This document shows, one piece after another, positions 1 through 7,261 of a DNA stretch of 14,080 nt (position 1 is the stretch's first letter; each line of letters opens with the position of its first letter). Location of the stretch: the NCBI GenBank assembly GCA_030626085.1, contig DAOUPQ010000027.1, forward strand, positions 1 to 14,080, given 5' to 3'. A program made the position numbers and the translations under genes. The DNA comes from Flavobacteriia bacterium (GTDB lineage Bacteria > Bacteroidota > Bacteroidia > Flavobacteriales > Flavobacteriaceae). The notes under the pieces are model-generated. The model made no database searches. It had not been told where the DNA came from and saw only the letters and a program-made list of their open reading frames with translations.

Positions 1-2
1 CA

Positions 3-1103
3 ATGAATAATTCACCTACTGTTTTAGAAATTGACTCTAAAGCAATTCAACATAATCTTAGATTTTTCAAATCAAAAATAAATTCACAAACTAAATTACT
101 GGTTGTTATTAAAGCTTTTGCTTATGGCAGCAATTCAGTGGCTGTTGCTAAGATTTTAGAAAAAGAAAAGATAGATTATTTGGCTGTTGCTTACGCAAAT
201 GAAGGAATTGATTTAAGAAAAGCCAATATAACTTTACCTATTCTGGTTTTAAATCCTCAAAAAGAGAATTTCGATTTAATTATTGATTATAATTTAGAAC
301 CAAATCTTTACAATTTTGAAACTCTTTTATCTTTTAAGAAACTTGCAGAGAATCGGAATTTAAAAGACTATCCTATTCATATCAAAATTAATTCTGGAAT
401 GAACCGATTAGGTTTTAAAATGAATGATCTAAAAAGGTTAAAAAAATATTTAAAAGAATTTGATCATCTAAAAATTAATTCAATTTATTCTCATTTAGCG
501 GCAAGTGAAGACCCTCAAGAAAAAGATTTTACGCAGCAGCAAATTTATGATTTTGATCAAATGAGCGATGCTTTAATTAATGTTTTGAATTATAAGCCTT
601 TGAGGCATATTTCAAATACTTCAGGAATTATCAATTATCCCGAAGCTCAATTTGACATGGTTCGTTTGGGGATTGGTTTTTACGGATTTGGAAATAATAA
701 ATCAGAAACAAAAAAACTTAAAAATGTCTGCAATTTAAAAACAAAGATCTCTCAAATTCAAATTATTGAAAAAGGTGAAACAGTTAGTTATAATCGAAAG
801 TTTAAAGCTGAAAAAATTTCTAAAATTGCAGTAATTCCAGTTGGCTATGCTGACGGAATTAACAGAGCATTAGGTAATGAAAAAGGGCGTGTTACTATTA
901 ATGATCAAAAAGCCCCAATAGTAGGAACAATTTGTATGGATATTATAATGGTTGATGTTACAAATATTGAATGTAAAGAAGGAGATGATGTAATTTTTTT
1001 TAATAATCAAGGGCATATTTTAGATTTTGCAAAAAGTACGAATACAATCCCTTATGAGATATTAACTTCTATTTCGCAAAGAGTTAGACGGAAAATATTA
1101 TAG
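3..1103 (+). CDS. alr: Alanine racemase, PLP-dependent
   Basis: Interconverts L- and D-alanine in the cytoplasm, supplying D-alanine for peptidoglycan. The 366-residue protein has the expected two-domain layout: an N-terminal TIM barrel (about 8-230) and a C-terminal beta domain (about 240-366). The PLP-binding lysine is K37 in VIKAFAYG. H164 (SHLAASED) and R135 (MNRLGF) fit the cofactor-contacting positions. The second catalytic base is Y263 in the VSYNR motif, and the substrate-site CMD motif is at 311-313. The ATG lies 2 nt inside the window, so an upstream start cannot be excluded. However, the family's N-terminal VLEID strand begins at residue 7, so this start gives the usual length. It is a stand-alone racemase, not the MurF-Alr fusion known in some Bacteroidota. 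mscL follows 43 nt downstream on the same strand. Confidence 0.96.
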   Translation: MNNSPTVLEIDSKAIQHNLRFFKSKINSQTKLLVVIKAFAYGSNSVAVAKILEKEKIDYLAVAYANEGIDLRKANITLPILVLNPQKENFDLIIDYNLEPNLYNFETLLSFKKLAENRNLKDYPIHIKINSGMNRLGFKMNDLKRLKKYLKEFDHLKINSIYSHLAASEDPQEKDFTQQQIYDFDQMSDALINVLNYKPLRHISNTSGIINYPEAQFDMVRLGIGFYGFGNNKSETKKLKNVCNLKTKISQIQIIEKGETVSYNRKFKAEKISKIAVIPVGYADGINRALGNEKGRVTINDQKAPIVGTICMDIIMVDVTNIECKEGDDVIFFNNQGHILDFAKSTNTIPYEILTSISQRVRRKIL

Positions 1104-1146
1104 TGTTTTAGTATATTGCAATACATAAATTTAAAACAAACTAATC

Positions 1147-1548
1147 ATGTTAAAAGAATTTAAAGAATTTGCATTAAAAGGTAGCTTACTGGATATAGCT
1201 GTAGGTTTTGTAATGGGTGCAGCATTTAAGACCGTTGTTACTGCTTTCACAGTTGGTATTGTATCGCCATTAATTGGTTTATTATTTAATACTGATTTTA
1301 AAGAATTAAAATGGATTATTAAAGGTGGTTTAGCTGATGCTGAAGGAAAAATTCAAGGAGAAATTGCAGTTCTTTATGGTGAATTCTTAACATCTGTTTT
1401 AGATTTTATAATTGTAGCTTTTGTAATGTTTCTTATTGTTAAAGCAGTAAATAAATTTAAAAGAAAAGAAGAGGAAGTTGCTTCTGCTCCAGCAGGTCCT
1501 TCCCAAGAAGAATTACTTACTGAAATTAGAGATTTATTGAAAAAATAG
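1147..1548 (+). CDS. mscL: Large-conductance mechanosensitive channel MscL
   Basis: A homopentameric inner-membrane channel that opens under high membrane tension to release solutes during hypo-osmotic shock. At 133 aa it matches the family (136 aa in E. coli). It shows an amphipathic N-terminal helix with KEFKEFALKG (3-12), TM1 (about 14-45) with DIAVGFVMGAAF, a periplasmic loop (about 46-75), TM2 (about 78-103) and a charged C-terminal helix ending EIRDLLKK. Aligned by eye to E. coli, gate residue L19 corresponds to I17 and V23 to F21, while the D39 and P44 positions are G37 and L42. The start is preceded by an AT-rich stretch with no Shine-Dalgarno sequence. A TAAATTTA element at 1126-1133 could be a -7 box, but read-through from alr is equally possible. 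Confidence 0.95.
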   Translation: MLKEFKEFALKGSLLDIAVGFVMGAAFKTVVTAFTVGIVSPLIGLLFNTDFKELKWIIKGGLADAEGKIQGEIAVLYGEFLTSVLDFIIVAFVMFLIVKAVNKFKRKEEEVASAPAGPSQEELLTEIRDLLKK

Positions 1549-1569
1549 TAAAATTCCTTTTTAAAATAG

Positions 1570-1602
1570 CGTCAGGCTCTCAATCAAAGTGAAAGCCTGA
1601 CG
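1570..1602. terminator. Bidirectional hairpin terminator between mscL and the map-methyltransferase operon
   Basis: The left arm CGTCAGGCTCTCA (1570-1582) pairs with the right arm TGAAAGCCTGACG (1590-1602) around a 7-nt loop. This gives 12 of 13 pairs, with one C/A mismatch (1579/1593). It sits between two converging genes, 21 nt after the mscL stop and 4 nt beyond the methyltransferase stop. The flanks are T-rich on both outgoing strands: ATTATTTCTT on plus, and CTATTTTAAAAAG on minus. Termination in both directions is therefore plausible. The U tracts are imperfect, so it may work partly by blocking 3' decay. Confidence 0.72.
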
Positions 1603-1606
1603 TTGA

Positions 1607-2371
1607 TTATTTCTTATAACATACTGGTAAAATCTCTCCTTTTGCTAAGCGATATTTATCTACCAATTCATCTGGAATAGTCTTTGAATAATCAATTTCA
1701 TCAACTTTAAATCCAACATTTCGCAATCGGTTAAAATAATCTTTTCCGTAAATTCTTACATGGTCGTATTGGCCAAAATGTTTTTTTCGTTCTTCGGCTG
1801 TAGTAATATTAAGATCTTCATAGGTTTTTTCTAAGCTCAGATCTTGAGGTACTTGAAAAATCCCTATTCCATTAGGTTTTAATACTCGATATAATTCGCT
1901 CATGGCTTTTACATCGTCTTCAATATGTTCTAGAACATGATTACAAAAAACCATATCAAAACCATCATCTTTAAAGGGTAGATCTAAAATATCAGCTTTT
2001 ACGTCAACAATAGGTGAATAAAGATCGGCGGTAGTATAATCCAGGTTTTTCATTTTTTTAAAAATAGGTAAAAAACACTGTTCAGGTGCCATATGAAGAA
2101 CCTTTTTCTTTGCTGTAAAAAAGGCGGTTTTATTTTTTAGATATAGCCACATTAACCGATGTCTTTCTAAAGATAATGTACTTGGTGATAAAACATTGGG
2201 GCGTTGTTCTCCATATCCATAAGGCAGGAATTTTTTAAAACTTTTACCATCAATAGGGTCGGTATATCTATCACCTTTTAGGTATATAGTCAAAATCGGG
2301 CTAACCAAATAGCTCAGTTTTATAAGGTAAGGCCTTGGTATTGTATTGAGTATAAGTTTAAATAATTTCAC
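1607..2371 (-). CDS. Class I SAM-dependent methyltransferase, degenerate zinc-ribbon N-terminus
   Basis: A Methyltransf_11-type Rossmann methyltransferase of 254 aa; the substrate is unknown. The core runs from about 88 to 235: motif I is VLHMAPEQCF (91-100) instead of the usual glycine-rich loop, an acidic residue ending strand 2 is D116, DILDLPF is at 127-133, NHVLEHI at 144-150 and LKPNG at 164-168. Upstream of the core, residues 33-75 look like the region that carries CPxC pairs in relatives, but here those positions read DPID (38-41) and SPST (62-65). A hydrophobic stretch near 20-32 may be membrane-associated. The start is GTG at 2369-2371: an in-frame TAA lies two codons upstream and the first internal ATG is codon 74, so no ATG start is possible. 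It begins 9 nt after map, indicating co-transcription. I would not assign a specific substrate. Confidence 0.85.
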   Translation of the reverse strand: MKLFKLILNTIPRPYLIKLSYLVSPILTIYLKGDRYTDPIDGKSFKKFLPYGYGEQRPNVLSPSTLSLERHRLMWLYLKNKTAFFTAKKKVLHMAPEQCFLPIFKKMKNLDYTTADLYSPIVDVKADILDLPFKDDGFDMVFCNHVLEHIEDDVKAMSELYRVLKPNGIGIFQVPQDLSLEKTYEDLNITTAEERKKHFGQYDHVRIYGKDYFNRLRNVGFKVDEIDYSKTIPDELVDKYRLAKGEILPVCYKK

Positions 2372-2380
2372 AATTTAAGA

Positions 2381-3184
2381 TTAGCTTCTAAATTCATCTT
2401 CTTCATCACTCACAATTCCCAAAGCATCATAAATATATTTAAAAGTAGAGAGCAATTCAGGTTTACCATTTACAATAGCAACATCATGTTCAAAATGGGC
2501 ACTCGGTTTACCATCAGCAGTTAGAATTGTCCAACCATCTTTTAATTGATTAATTCTTTGTGTTCCCATATTTATCATGGGTTCAATAGCTACGACCATA
2601 CCTTCTTTAAATTTTTTACCCCTGCCTCTTCTTCCATAGTTGGGCAATTCAGGGTCTTCATGCATGACTTTTCCCAAACCATGACCAACCAATTCTCTTA
2701 CAACACCATAACCGTGTTTTTCAGTATAATTTTGAATAGCTGAGCCAACATCACCAACACGGTTTCCAGCTCTAAATTCTCTTATACCCACATAAAGGCT
2801 TTCTTTTGTTATCTGCAATAAATTTTTGGTTTCTTGAGCTACTTCACCAACCTCAAAGGTATAGGCATGATCTCCATAAAATCCATTTTTTAATGCCCCA
2901 CAATCTACAGAAATGATATCACCTTCATTTAGTGGTGTATCATTAGGAATTCCATGTACAATTTGAGCATTCGGACTCATGCAAAGGGTATTAGGGAAAT
3001 CATAAAGTCCTAAAAATCCCGGTTCAGCACCTTGATCTCTTATGAATTCTTCTGCTAATTTATCCAAAAACAAAGTAGTAATACCAGGTTTTATTTCAGA
3101 AGCAACTATTCCAAGTGTCCTCGAAACTATTAGAGCACTATCGCGCATTAATTCAATTTCTTCAGGTGTTTTTATTATGATCAT
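2381..3184 (-). CDS. map: Methionine aminopeptidase, type I
   Basis: A cytosolic metalloprotease that removes the initiator methionine from nascent proteins. The 267-aa pita-bread fold has all five metal ligands: D94 (SVDCG), D105 (GDHAYTF), H168 (GHGLGK), E201 (AIEPM) and E232 (FEHD). The substrate-site histidines H77 (IVHGIPND) and H175 (MHEDPE) are also present. There is no N-terminal zinc-finger or SH3-like extension, so it is the simple type Ia form. An acidic C-terminal tail of about 15 residues extends beyond the last catalytic strand. The start gives the family's usual N-terminus (TPEEIELMRDS). The gene is divergent from the CoA-transferase gene and heads an operon with the methyltransferase. 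A TATATTTG element lies 20 nt upstream of the ATG. Confidence 0.96.
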   Translation of the reverse strand: MIIIKTPEEIELMRDSALIVSRTLGIVASEIKPGITTLFLDKLAEEFIRDQGAEPGFLGLYDFPNTLCMSPNAQIVHGIPNDTPLNEGDIISVDCGALKNGFYGDHAYTFEVGEVAQETKNLLQITKESLYVGIREFRAGNRVGDVGSAIQNYTEKHGYGVVRELVGHGLGKVMHEDPELPNYGRRGRGKKFKEGMVVAIEPMINMGTQRINQLKDGWTILTADGKPSAHFEHDVAIVNGKPELLSTFKYIYDALGIVSDEEDEFRS

Positions 3185-3204
3185 TATAAAAAAATATTGA
3201 GGAG

Positions 3205-3212
3205 CAAATATA
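3205..3212 (-). promoter_or_regulatory. Candidate Bacteroidota -7 element for map
   Basis: Read on the minus strand this is TATATTTG, a full match to the TAnnTTTG -7 consensus known for Bacteroidota sigma-70 (ABfA). It ends 20 nt before the map ATG. No TTG is seen at the expected -33 spacing, so the call rests on one 8-mer and its position. Confidence 0.42.
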
Positions 3213-3300
3213 CTTTAAAAAGTTGAAAGTTGGAATTCTGAAATTTATAGAAAAGTGATTTAAAATTGAGTCTAATTTTTTAAAAGTTAAAACAATTTAG

Positions 3301-3308
3301 TAACTTTA
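3301..3308 (+). promoter_or_regulatory. Candidate -7 element for the CoA-transferase gene
   Basis: TAACTTTA matches seven of eight positions of TAnnTTTG and lies 28 nt before the ATG at 3337. A short inverted repeat (ATGTTT at 3312-3317, AAACAT at 3324-3329, 6-nt loop) falls between it and the start codon and would lie in the 5' leader. No -33 TTG is present at the right spacing. Confidence 0.33.
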
Positions 3309-3336
3309 TAGATGTTTAATTTCAAACATTGTAATT

Positions 3337-4608
3337 ATGTATAAATCCGTATCTCCCGAAGAAGCTGTAAAAATTATCAAATCAAATGATCGAGTATATA
3401 TTCAAGCAGGCTCTGCTGCCCCTCAAACTTTGATTAATGCTATGACTGCCAGACATGAAGAGTTGAGAAATGTAAAAATATGTCATTTACATACAGAGGG
3501 GAAGGCTCCTTATGCAGATCCAGAATTAAAAGATAGTTTTCATGTAAATTCTTTTTTTATTGGTAGTAATGTTAGGCATACACTTTTAGCTGGAAATGGG
3601 TCATATACACCTGTTTTTTTAAGTGAGCTGCCCATTTTATTCAAAAGAAACATTATTGATATAGATGTAACTTTAATTCAAGTTTCTCCACCAGACAAAC
3701 ACGGTTATTGTTCTTTAGGTACAACTGTAATGGCCACAGTAGCAGCTATTGAAAATGCCGATCATGTAATTGCACAAATAAACCCACAAATGCCCAGAAC
3801 ACACGGTGATGGTATTATTCATATTTCAGAATTAAATTCTTTTGTAGAGGTAAATGAACCAATTCATGAAGTAAATATTCCTAAAATAAATGAAGTTCAA
3901 CATAAAATTGGAGCTTATATTGCTGAATTAATCGATGATAGAAGTACTTTACAAATGGGTATTGGAAATATTCCCAATGCTGTTTTACAGAAATTAGGTA
4001 ATCATAAAGATTTAGGTTTACATACTGAAATGTTTTCGGATGGTGTTATAGACCTGATCTTAAAAGATGTTATCAATGGAAATTATAAAGGAGTTAATCC
4101 GGGTAGAGCTTTAGCAACTTTTTTATTGGGTAGTAGAAAACTTTATGATTATGTAGATGACAATCCTTTTATTGAAATGAGAACAGCTGATTATGTGAAT
4201 AATGTGACTATTATTATGCAAAATCCAAAAATGGTAGCAATAAATTCAGCAATTGAGGTTGATTTAACTGGTCAGGTTTGTTCTGATACAATTGGTACAC
4301 GTTTATTTTCAGGTGTTGGTGGTCAGATGGACTTCATAAGGGGAGCTTCTTTGAGTGAAGGAGGTAAAGCAATTATTGCATTACCATCTCAAACAAAATA
4401 TGGTGAAAGCAAAATAGTACCTTTCCTTAAAAGAGGAGCCGGAGTAGTTACAACAAGAGCAAATGTGCATTATGTGGTGACGGAGTTTGGTGTTGCTTTT
4501 TTATTCGGAAAAACTTTAAAACAACGCAAAAAAGAATTACTAAAGATTGCTCATCCTGATCATAGAGAAGCTATTGAAAGAGCTTATTATGAAGGTTACA
4601 AATTTTAA
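3337..4608 (+). CDS. Acetyl-CoA hydrolase / CoA-transferase family (cat1/4-hydroxybutyrate type)
   Basis: A 423-aa single-chain family I CoA-transferase-like enzyme, the length expected for acetyl-CoA hydrolase/transferase proteins. Such enzymes either hydrolyse acyl-CoA or move CoA between carboxylic acids such as acetate, succinate or 4-hydroxybutyrate. The candidate catalytic glutamate, which forms the glutamyl-CoA thioester, is E231 in LHTEMFSDG. The glycine-rich GIGNIPNAV (208-216) and GVGGQMDF (326-333) motifs match the CoA and oxyanion-hole regions. N-terminal domain about 1-190, C-terminal domain about 191-423. There is no signal peptide, so it is cytosolic. It is a lone gene, divergent from map and convergent with the HAD gene (19-nt gap, no clear terminator hairpin). 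Substrate cannot be settled from the sequence. Confidence 0.88.
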   Translation: MYKSVSPEEAVKIIKSNDRVYIQAGSAAPQTLINAMTARHEELRNVKICHLHTEGKAPYADPELKDSFHVNSFFIGSNVRHTLLAGNGSYTPVFLSELPILFKRNIIDIDVTLIQVSPPDKHGYCSLGTTVMATVAAIENADHVIAQINPQMPRTHGDGIIHISELNSFVEVNEPIHEVNIPKINEVQHKIGAYIAELIDDRSTLQMGIGNIPNAVLQKLGNHKDLGLHTEMFSDGVIDLILKDVINGNYKGVNPGRALATFLLGSRKLYDYVDDNPFIEMRTADYVNNVTIIMQNPKMVAINSAIEVDLTGQVCSDTIGTRLFSGVGGQMDFIRGASLSEGGKAIIALPSQTKYGESKIVPFLKRGAGVVTTRANVHYVVTEFGVAFLFGKTLKQRKKELLKIAHPDHREAIERAYYEGYKF

Positions 4609-4627
4609 CCTGAATAAAATAATTGAT

Positions 4628-5038
4628 TTAGCTTTTAAATAGTCCGAAAAAACCTTTCTTTACTTTTCTTTCTGATGGTTTTTCTGTTTTTAATAATTGT
4701 TGGTATATCTCTCCCCATCCTAATAAACCTCCTATGTTTCTATCATCTATAAAAACATCGGCATTTATTTTTCGACTTTCTTTACCTTTAAATTTTTCTT
4801 CGGGATAACTATTGTTAACGGCGTAAAATTCTAATCCGTTTTTTTTACAAAAAGCTACAGCTTCTTCTAATTTTTCACCAGATCTGTAAGTCCATAAAAT
4901 TAATCGATGCCCTTTATTTTGCAACTCTTTTAATGTCTCAAAAGCAAATATTTTTGCAGAACCAACTTGAGGATATTTGTCTTCAACAATTGTTCCATCA
5001 AAATCTACAGCAATAATTAATGAATTTCTGGGCAACAT
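4628..5038 (-). CDS. Small HAD-superfamily phosphatase-like protein (BT0820-like)
   Basis: A 136-aa HAD-fold protein without a cap domain. Motif I is DFDGTI with nucleophile D12 and acid/base D14, motif II is the threonine of LILWTYRSG (T50), a candidate motif III lysine is K90, and motif IV is the IDDRN acidic pair (D98, D99). All catalytic positions needed for phosphoryl transfer are therefore present. It resembles the compact Bacteroides BT0820-type putative phosphatases, whose substrate I do not know. The C-terminal 20 residues are lysine-rich and probably unstructured. It stands alone: 100 nt separate its ATG from the upstream thioredoxin-fold gene. A TAAATTTG box 16 nt before its start suggests its own promoter. 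Confidence 0.82.
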   Translation of the reverse strand: MLPRNSLIIAVDFDGTIVEDKYPQVGSAKIFAFETLKELQNKGHRLILWTYRSGEKLEEAVAFCKKNGLEFYAVNNSYPEEKFKGKESRKINADVFIDDRNIGGLLGWGEIYQQLLKTEKPSERKVKKGFFGLFKS

Positions 5039-5054
5039 TTGATTAATTTTTTTA

Positions 5055-5062
5055 CAAATTTA
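5055..5062 (-). promoter_or_regulatory. Candidate -7 element for the HAD phosphatase gene
   Basis: On the minus strand this reads TAAATTTG, a full TAnnTTTG match ending 16 nt before the ATG at 5038. The surrounding 100-nt gap is extremely AT-rich, which raises the chance of a coincidental match, and no -33 TTG is found. Confidence 0.38.
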
Positions 5063-5138
5063 ATATAATATCTTAATATATGGTAATAAACTAAAAATTA
5101 GCAATACTATTGTGTAAAAGAGTGTTTTTATAAAAAAA

Positions 5139-5651
5139 TTAATCTGTATCGTAGGAATGTTTGTATGGCTTTCCACTTACAATTTTAAGAATGTCTTTTT
5201 CTAAAGTCTCTCTGGGATATTCAACAAATCTGCCAATTTCTTTACCGTTTTTATAAAAAATAAAAGTCGGAACCCGAGAAATATCTAAACCACTTTGAAG
5301 ATTATCTGGAGTTTTTTTACCACGATTAACAGCGATCATTTTAAGATTTTTATAATCGAAGTTTAATGCATCTAATAATTTATAAAAAGTTGGGACTTCA
5401 TGTTTACTATCTCCGCACCATGTACCCATAAATGCTTTTATGCTAATGCCATTTAAATGATTTTTCATTTCTTTAACTGTAGAATCATCTAAAACATAAT
5501 CATTATAGTTTGTGTCGAACCATTGGGCATAAGGTTGTTGTTTAAAATCTTTTTTAGATTGAATCCCTATTAGATCTGAATTAGTGATTTCTTGTGCATT
5601 ACTATTGAAATAAAATCCAATTAACAGTAATAATAATAATATATTTTTCAT
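5139..5651 (-). CDS. Exported thioredoxin-fold protein with a single active-site cysteine
   Basis: A 170-aa protein with an N-terminal signal peptide (MKN, then leucine-rich residues 4-12, likely cleaved near NAQ 18-20), so it acts in the periplasm or at the envelope. The thioredoxin fold spans about 55-160. The active site is GTWCGDSK with C79 and S82, so the second cysteine of the usual CXXC is Ser. The cis-proline loop is SRVPTF (P128), and FYKNGKEIGRF gives the final strands. With one redox cysteine it is more likely to bind substrates, act by glutathionylation-like chemistry or be structural than to be a dithiol oxidoreductase. It starts 10 nt after gpmI, so it is very probably co-transcribed with it. 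I do not know its partner. Confidence 0.82.
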   Translation of the reverse strand: MKNILLLLLLIGFYFNSNAQEITNSDLIGIQSKKDFKQQPYAQWFDTNYNDYVLDDSTVKEMKNHLNGISIKAFMGTWCGDSKHEVPTFYKLLDALNFDYKNLKMIAVNRGKKTPDNLQSGLDISRVPTFIFYKNGKEIGRFVEYPRETLEKDILKIVSGKPYKHSYDTD

Positions 5652-5661
5652 TTTTTAAAAA

Positions 5662-7188
5662 TTATAATAAAGAATTTTGTGTCATAACTATAGGTTTTTT
5701 TAAGCCCATCAGTTCTAAAATTGTTGGGGAAATATCACCCAATATACCATCTTTGATCTTCCCTTTATAATCATTATCGACTAGGATAAAGGGTACCGGA
5801 TTGGTTGTGTGTGCTGTATTAGGTGTGCCATCAGAATTGATCATGGTTTCACTGTTACCATGATCAGCAAGGATGATAGTTGCATAATCATTTTCCAGAG
5901 CAGTAGAAACAACATTGCTCAAGCATGAATCTACAGTTTCGGCAGCAATCTTTGCAGCACTCATAATTCCGGTATGACCAACCATATCAGTATTGGCAAA
6001 GTTCAGGCAAATAAAATTAGTTTCTTTTTTCTTCAGTTCAGGAATAATAGCATCCTGTACATCTTTCGCACTCATTTCGGGTTGTAGATCGTATGTTGCT
6101 ACTTTGGGAGATGGACATAAAATACGTTTTTCTCCCTTAAATTCTTCTTCTCTTCCTCCGGAAAAGAAAAATGTAACGTGTGCGTATTTTTCAGTTTCTG
6201 CAATTCTAATTTGAGTTTTGTTATTTTTTTCAAGCACTTCTCCCAAAGTATTTTTTAGATTTTCCTTTGAGTATATAACATGTATATTTTTAAAGGTTCT
6301 GTCATAATTGGTTAGCGTTACAAAATATAAAGGGACTGTCTTCATATCATAGTTTGGCATATCTTCCTGAGTAAATACTCTGGTTAGTTGTCGGCCTCTA
6401 TCAGTCCTGAAGTTAAAAAAGATTACCACATCATCTTTATCAATAGTAGCAACAGGTTTATCATCATCATCTGTCATGATAATTGGTTTGATAAATTCAT
6501 CGGTTACACCTTTATCATAACTTTTTTGTATAGAATCTTTTGCATTTTTCGACTTTTCACCAATACCGTTTAGCATTGCATCATAGGCTATTTTTACTCT
6601 TTCCCATCTATTGTCACGATCCATAGCATAATATCTTCCGGTAATGGTTGCCAGTTTACCAGTAGATTCTTTCATAAAAATATCGATATCATCAATAAAT
6701 GCTTTTCCTGATTTTGGGTCACAATCTCTACCATCAGTAAAGGCATGTAAATAAATATCGTTTAAATTAGATTCTTTTGCTGCTTTTATTAAACCTTTAA
6801 GTTGATTGATATGAGAATGGATTCCTCCATCAGAAACCAAACCTAAAAAGTGAACTTTTTTATCATTTTTCTTAGCATAATCAAAAGCATCAACCAATTC
6901 TTTTTCTTTGGTGATAGAACCATCTTTAACAGCATTGTTAATTTTAACAAAATCCTGAAAAACAATTCTGCCGGCACCTAAATTCATATGGCCCACTTCT
7001 GAGTTACCCATTTGCCCTTTAGGAAGACCAACATTTAGACCGTCAGTTCTTAATTTAGCATTCGGATAATTTTCCAGTAAATATTTATAATAGGGAGTAT
7101 GTGCTTTAGAGATAGCTGATATATTTGTATCCTGAGTAATTCCCCAGCCATCCATTATGATTAGCATTACTTTTTTTTGCATCGTCAT
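5662..7188 (-). CDS. gpmI: Phosphoglycerate mutase, 2,3-bisphosphoglycerate-independent
   Basis: Interconverts 3- and 2-phosphoglycerate in glycolysis and gluconeogenesis, using a phosphoserine intermediate and two Mn2+ ions. The 508-aa length is standard. The phosphatase domain holds D13 (IMDGWG), catalytic S63 (GNSEVGH), D401/H405 (DMVGHTG), D442/H443 (ADHGNSE) and H460 (TAHTTNP). The transferase domain (about 78-310) holds H124 (GGIHSH), TDGRD (151-155), R185, R191 and the RTDRGR loop (261-266). Two starts are possible: the annotated ATG, or the ATG two codons later at 7180-7182. The later one places the core closer to the N-terminus, and no ribosome binding site decides between them. The thioredoxin-fold gene follows 10 nt downstream. 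Confidence 0.97.
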   Translation of the reverse strand: MTMQKKVMLIIMDGWGITQDTNISAISKAHTPYYKYLLENYPNAKLRTDGLNVGLPKGQMGNSEVGHMNLGAGRIVFQDFVKINNAVKDGSITKEKELVDAFDYAKKNDKKVHFLGLVSDGGIHSHINQLKGLIKAAKESNLNDIYLHAFTDGRDCDPKSGKAFIDDIDIFMKESTGKLATITGRYYAMDRDNRWERVKIAYDAMLNGIGEKSKNAKDSIQKSYDKGVTDEFIKPIIMTDDDDKPVATIDKDDVVIFFNFRTDRGRQLTRVFTQEDMPNYDMKTVPLYFVTLTNYDRTFKNIHVIYSKENLKNTLGEVLEKNNKTQIRIAETEKYAHVTFFFSGGREEEFKGEKRILCPSPKVATYDLQPEMSAKDVQDAIIPELKKKETNFICLNFANTDMVGHTGIMSAAKIAAETVDSCLSNVVSTALENDYATIILADHGNSETMINSDGTPNTAHTTNPVPFILVDNDYKGKIKDGILGDISPTILELMGLKKPIVMTQNSLL

Positions 7189-7210
7189 TTGTCTTTAAAA
7201 AATTCAAATA

Positions 7211-7218
7211 CAAAGATA
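7211..7218 (-). promoter_or_regulatory. Candidate -7 element for the gpmI operon
   Basis: TATCTTTG on the minus strand is a full TAnnTTTG match, ending 22 nt before the gpmI ATG. It lies in the 73-nt gap after the M14 peptidase gene. A very AT-rich palindrome at 7239-7256 lies just upstream of it. No -33 TTG is visible. Confidence 0.42.
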
Positions 7219-7261
7219 ATGAAGATATCATATTTAGCTTACTTTTTTAAAAGTAAAATAA

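Noticed and set aside
2546..2743. 65-codon plus-strand open frame inside map
   Set aside because: Antisense shadow of the well-supported map gene, with no recognisable motif.
5993..6214. 73-codon plus-strand open frame inside gpmI
   Set aside because: Antisense shadow of gpmI coding sequence, with no protein-like features of its own.
6388..6573. 61-codon plus-strand open frame inside gpmI
   Set aside because: Antisense shadow in a low-complexity AT-rich stretch of gpmI.
7239..7256. Palindrome TTACTTTT-TT-AAAAGTAA upstream of gpmI
   Set aside because: An 8-bp stem with a 2-nt loop and almost no G-C pairs; too likely by chance in this AT-rich gap to call a terminator or operator.
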